DNA from: Candidatus Thermochlorobacter aerophilus
GTDB taxonomy: Bacteria > Bacteroidota > Chlorobiia > Chlorobiales > Thermochlorobacteraceae
Assembly (NCBI GenBank): GCA_002794105.1
Contig: PHFL01000039.1
Coordinates: 1 to 64,000, forward strand
Length of the DNA: 64,000 bases
Direction: 5' to 3'
How positions within the stretch are numbered: the first letter of the stretch is position 1; each line of letters starts with the position of its first letter. The translations under genes and the position numbers were made by a program. The notes beneath the pieces were generated by a model. The model was not told where the DNA came from. It searched no databases and worked only from the letters and a program-made list of their open reading frames with translations. This document shows positions 61,637 through 64,000 of the stretch, piece after piece.

Positions 61637-62716
61637 ATGTCTGCTGCGCTAAAGAGTTGGCTAAGTTGTGTTGCCATTACAGTGGCAGTAGTGAGCATTC
61701 ATGCCTGCCAGCGTTCAGAGTTAGCAAGAACACAAACTGAACTTCAACCTCGAACTCAAAGTTTGCAAATGATGGAAGACCTGATTTATCAAAAAAGTGA
61801 CCCGAAACCAAGTCCCGAGCTGTTGCCAGAAGATGTCGTCAAAATTCAGCTCAACGCCTTGAAGCATAACGATGAGAAAAACCATGGCATTGCAATTGCA
61901 TATCGCTTTGCGTCTCCTGAAAATCGTCTGCACACAGGACCGCTGGAAAGATTTATAAGAATGCTTCACAACCCGCTCTATGCGCCGATGCTGAACTACG
62001 ACACAGAGGAACTCGGTGCGATGAAAAAAGATGAACAACGTGCCGAACAAAAAGTGATGCTGATTGATAAGAACGGCAGGGCATACACCTACTTATTTTT
62101 GCTTTCAAAACAGCAGGAAGGAGACTACCAAGGTTGCTGGATGACCGATGGAGTGATAAATCTGACAGCAGAACGTCAGAAAGAGATGGCGCGTCAGCAA
62201 GAAAGGCAACAGCTGAAGATGACCGCCGCAGAAAAGCAGGTGATCTTGGATTCACTTTTTGAACAGCTGAAAGCCGCTGAAAGTGAAGATGCAGCTGCCT
62301 TTATTGAAAATCTGATTTGGGAGCTATGGTTGATAAGCGAGCAAGAGGAAGTCAATGCGTTAATGGCGAAGGGAATTGAAGAGATGAGCAGGGGCAATTA
62401 CGCCCGTGCTGTACAAGCATTTTCGGCAATAACCGAGCTGTCACCAGATTTCCCAGAAGGGTGGAACAAGCGCGCAACTGCCTACTACCTCAAGGGCGAT
62501 TTTGCTGCTTCAATGAGAGATATTCAACGCACGCTGGCCTTGGAGCCGCGCCATTTTGGTGCCCTTACCGGCTTGGGGTTAATTTACACAGCATTAGGCA
62601 ATGAACTAGCCGCCCTGAAAGCCTATGAAAGCGTTCTGAGCATTCATCCCAAGCAAAAAGGCTTGCAAAAGTATGTTGAGGAACTGCGCCGCAAACTCGG
62701 CTTCAGACAAATGTAA
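61637..62716 (+). CDS. Lipoprotein with DUF4864-like domain and TPR repeats
   Basis: 359 aa. A lipoprotein signal ends at 'VVSIHACQRS' (Cys about 24). Residues about 60-175 resemble DUF4864: 'LLPEDVVKIQLNALKHND', 'FASPENRLHTGPLERFIRML' and 'GCWMTDGVI'. A charged Gln/Glu/Lys linker (about 178-230) leads to three TPR units near the end ('NYARAVQAFSAITELSPDFP', 'WNKRATAYYLKGDFAASMRD', 'GALTGLGLIYTALGNELAAL'). Role unknown; possibly a periplasmic scaffold. Between FNR and aguB. Confidence 0.78.
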   Translation: MSAALKSWLSCVAITVAVVSIHACQRSELARTQTELQPRTQSLQMMEDLIYQKSDPKPSPELLPEDVVKIQLNALKHNDEKNHGIAIAYRFASPENRLHTGPLERFIRMLHNPLYAPMLNYDTEELGAMKKDEQRAEQKVMLIDKNGRAYTYLFLLSKQQEGDYQGCWMTDGVINLTAERQKEMARQQERQQLKMTAAEKQVILDSLFEQLKAAESEDAAAFIENLIWELWLISEQEEVNALMAKGIEEMSRGNYARAVQAFSAITELSPDFPEGWNKRATAYYLKGDFAASMRDIQRTLALEPRHFGALTGLGLIYTALGNELAALKAYESVLSIHPKQKGLQKYVEELRRKLGFRQM

Positions 62717-62771
62717 GAGCTAAACAAGACTGCCACACTGACCGAGCAAAAAGACATCTCATCTCCGCATC

Positions 62772-63674
62772 ATGCCAGAGCAGATTGTCAGAGTAGGGTT
62801 AATTCAGCACAAGGCGAGTGCAGAGCCTGAAGAAAATCTGGCACGTGCCATCAAAGGCATTCGCGAAGCTGCCGCCTGTGGTGCAAATGTAGTTTGTACG
62901 CAAGAACTCTTCACCACACTCTACTTCTGCCAAAGTGAAGACTATAATGCCTTTCGGTTTGCAGAACCAATTCCCGGCAAGACCACTGACCGACTGGCAG
63001 CACTCGCAAAAGAACTCGGTATCGTCATTATTGCCGCCTTGTTTGAGAAACGTGCACAAGGACTCTATCACAATACCGCCGCTGTCATCGACGCCGATGG
63101 CACCTATTTGGGCAAATACCGCAAAATGCACATTCCCGATGACCCCGGATTCTATGAGAAATTCTACTTTACGCCCGGCGACTTGGGGTTCAAAGTCTTC
63201 AAAACAAAGTTTGCAACCCTTGGTGTCTTGATTTGCTGGGACCAGTGGTACCCAGAAGCGGCACGGCTGACCGCCATGCAAGGGGCACAAATTCTGTTCT
63301 ATCCTACTGCTATTGGCTGGGCGACCACTGAAAACGATATGGCAGTGCGTGCTGCACAGTATCAAGCATGGGAAATGATTCAGCGGGGACACGCTATCGC
63401 AAATGGCGTCTATGTGGCAGTGGTAAATCGTGTTGGTCTAGAGTATGCACCGAATAACCCAAAAGAAGGACTGGAATTTTGGGGACAGAGTTTTGTGGCA
63501 AACCCATTCGGTATCCAGCTGGCAAAGGGCTCAAGTCATGAAGAAGAGGTAATTGTTGCCGACTGCGACCTGTCACAAATAGACTACTACCGACAACATT
63601 GGCCTTTTATGCGAGACCGCCGCATTGATGCCTACCATGCTATTACCAAGCGCTTCTTGGATAGCGAAGCATAG
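62772..63674 (+). CDS. aguB: N-carbamoylputrescine amidase
   Basis: 300-aa nitrilase-superfamily amidase that converts N-carbamoylputrescine to putrescine, CO2 and ammonia. Catalytic triad: Glu in 'NVVCTQELFTTLYF' (E45), Lys in 'LGKYRKMHIPDDPGFYEK' (K118) and Cys in 'LGVLICWDQWYPEAAR' (C155). 'PTAIGWATTENDMAVRAAQ' is a branch-specific region of AguB. Together with aguA at the left end it provides the arginine-agmatine route to putrescine. Confidence 0.95.
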   Translation: MPEQIVRVGLIQHKASAEPEENLARAIKGIREAAACGANVVCTQELFTTLYFCQSEDYNAFRFAEPIPGKTTDRLAALAKELGIVIIAALFEKRAQGLYHNTAAVIDADGTYLGKYRKMHIPDDPGFYEKFYFTPGDLGFKVFKTKFATLGVLICWDQWYPEAARLTAMQGAQILFYPTAIGWATTENDMAVRAAQYQAWEMIQRGHAIANGVYVAVVNRVGLEYAPNNPKEGLEFWGQSFVANPFGIQLAKGSSHEEEVIVADCDLSQIDYYRQHWPFMRDRRIDAYHAITKRFLDSEA

Positions 63675-63860
63675 GAGAATTTTCAGCACAAAAAGTTATA
63701 TTGAGAAAATTTCAGAAATGCAAGGATAAGCACAAGTGCAACAAAATCCTTCGGACTCATGCACGTTACAACTTCATGACAATAAGCAGAAATGCTCAAA
63801 GACAACGGTTTCAAATCAAGCCTAATAGATCTCCTCTAACTAACCAAAGCAAACTAAGGT

Positions 63861-64000
63861 ATGAAGAAACAGGCTACTTTTACTTTATTTCTGCTGCTTA
63901 TAATCATGACACTATCTGCTCACGCGCAAGTTCCGGGCTTGCCGCAGCTGCTTACCATTGAAGGCGGTATCGGCGGCGGGTTTTCAAGTGGCGGGCAGGA
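63861..64000 (+). CDS. Secreted protein, N-terminal fragment (continues beyond window)
   Basis: The frame from ATG at 63861 is open to the last base. It codes for a classical signal peptide 'MKKQATFTLFLLLIIMTLSA' with cleavage after 'HAQ', followed by 'VPGLPQLLTIEGGIGGGFSS', Gly-rich as at the start of outer-membrane barrel proteins. Too little is present to assign a family. Confidence 0.7.
   Translation, partial: MKKQATFTLFLLLIIMTLSAHAQVPGLPQLLTIEGGIGGGFSSGGQ

Noticed and set aside
63701-63961. 86-codon plus-strand frame near the right end
   Set aside because: It overlaps, in another frame, the better supported signal-peptide gene starting at 63861.

Overview
The window looks like a chromosomal segment of a moderate-GC bacterium of the Bacteroidota/Chlorobiota (FCB) group. 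Pointers are a DUF4293-type protein, a thioredoxin-reductase-like ferredoxin-NADP reductase of the kind known from green sulfur bacteria, Bacteroidota-type QueA and S9B dipeptidyl peptidase, and scattered partner genes. Oxidative metabolism is evident: a Kgd-like fused 2-oxoglutarate dehydrogenase E2/E1, dihydrolipoyl dehydrogenase, acyl-CoA dehydrogenase, a GlcF-type Fe-S protein and DNA photolyase. That fits an aerobic or aerotolerant relative of green sulfur bacteria, for example a Thermochlorobacter-like lineage. This placement is inference; no photosynthesis gene lies in the window.

Layout. 0-7.2 kb (+): the tail of purK, tRNA-Val, aguA with a membrane protein and an RsmB-type methyltransferase, then a tandem-receiver protein followed by an ABC-2 permease, rpiB-like, purE and yqgE. 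7.4-14.7 kb: AgmX-like and ATP-grasp genes (-), a lone TolC-type channel (+) behind a tandem operator-like repeat, the kgd-like gene (-) split by one base, and two tRNA-Leu genes (-). 14.8-26 kb: an orphan ABC ATPase, photolyase, GH13 amylase, a second ABC-2 permease half, a coiled-coil lipoprotein, a JAMM peptidase coupled to an unknown gene, truA, a PAS protein, a TonB-C-domain secreted protein and recJ. 26-37 kb (+): lepA, lepB, an outer-membrane protein, ftsX, a secreted pair (unknown plus FecR-like), then queG, PAP2, DUF4293, pdxA and ftsE.

37-45.5 kb (-): sugar transferase, a Wzi-like barrel, isoaspartyl peptidase, a decayed membrane-protein pseudogene, an SPFH protein, a DUF2752 protein, a two-domain membrane protein and lpdA. 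45.7-49.5 kb: queA, a soluble histidine kinase with a degenerate ATP lid, a receiver-winged helix-BTAD regulator and the RNase P RNA gene (-). 49.6-56.7 kb: two small cytosolic proteins (+) and an M48 / dipeptidyl peptidase IV / glcF operon (-) preceded by a seven-repeat beta-propeller protein (-). 57-64 kb: aroK, aroB and a 43-residue membrane peptide, acyl-CoA dehydrogenase (-), a Cys-rich small protein with ferredoxin-NADP reductase, a DUF4864-like/TPR lipoprotein, aguB, and the start of another secreted protein.

Functional partners are present but dispersed: purK/purE, aguA/aguB, ftsX/ftsE, queG/queA, kgd/lpdA and two ABC-2 permease halves. I saw no CRISPR array, insertion sequence, prophage or classical defence island. 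The items most worth a second look are the single-base split in kgd, the sensor-less kinase/BTAD regulator pair, the tandem receiver with a natural Asp-to-Glu change, the JAMM-coupled unknown protein, and the Cys-rich protein beside the ferredoxin reductase.
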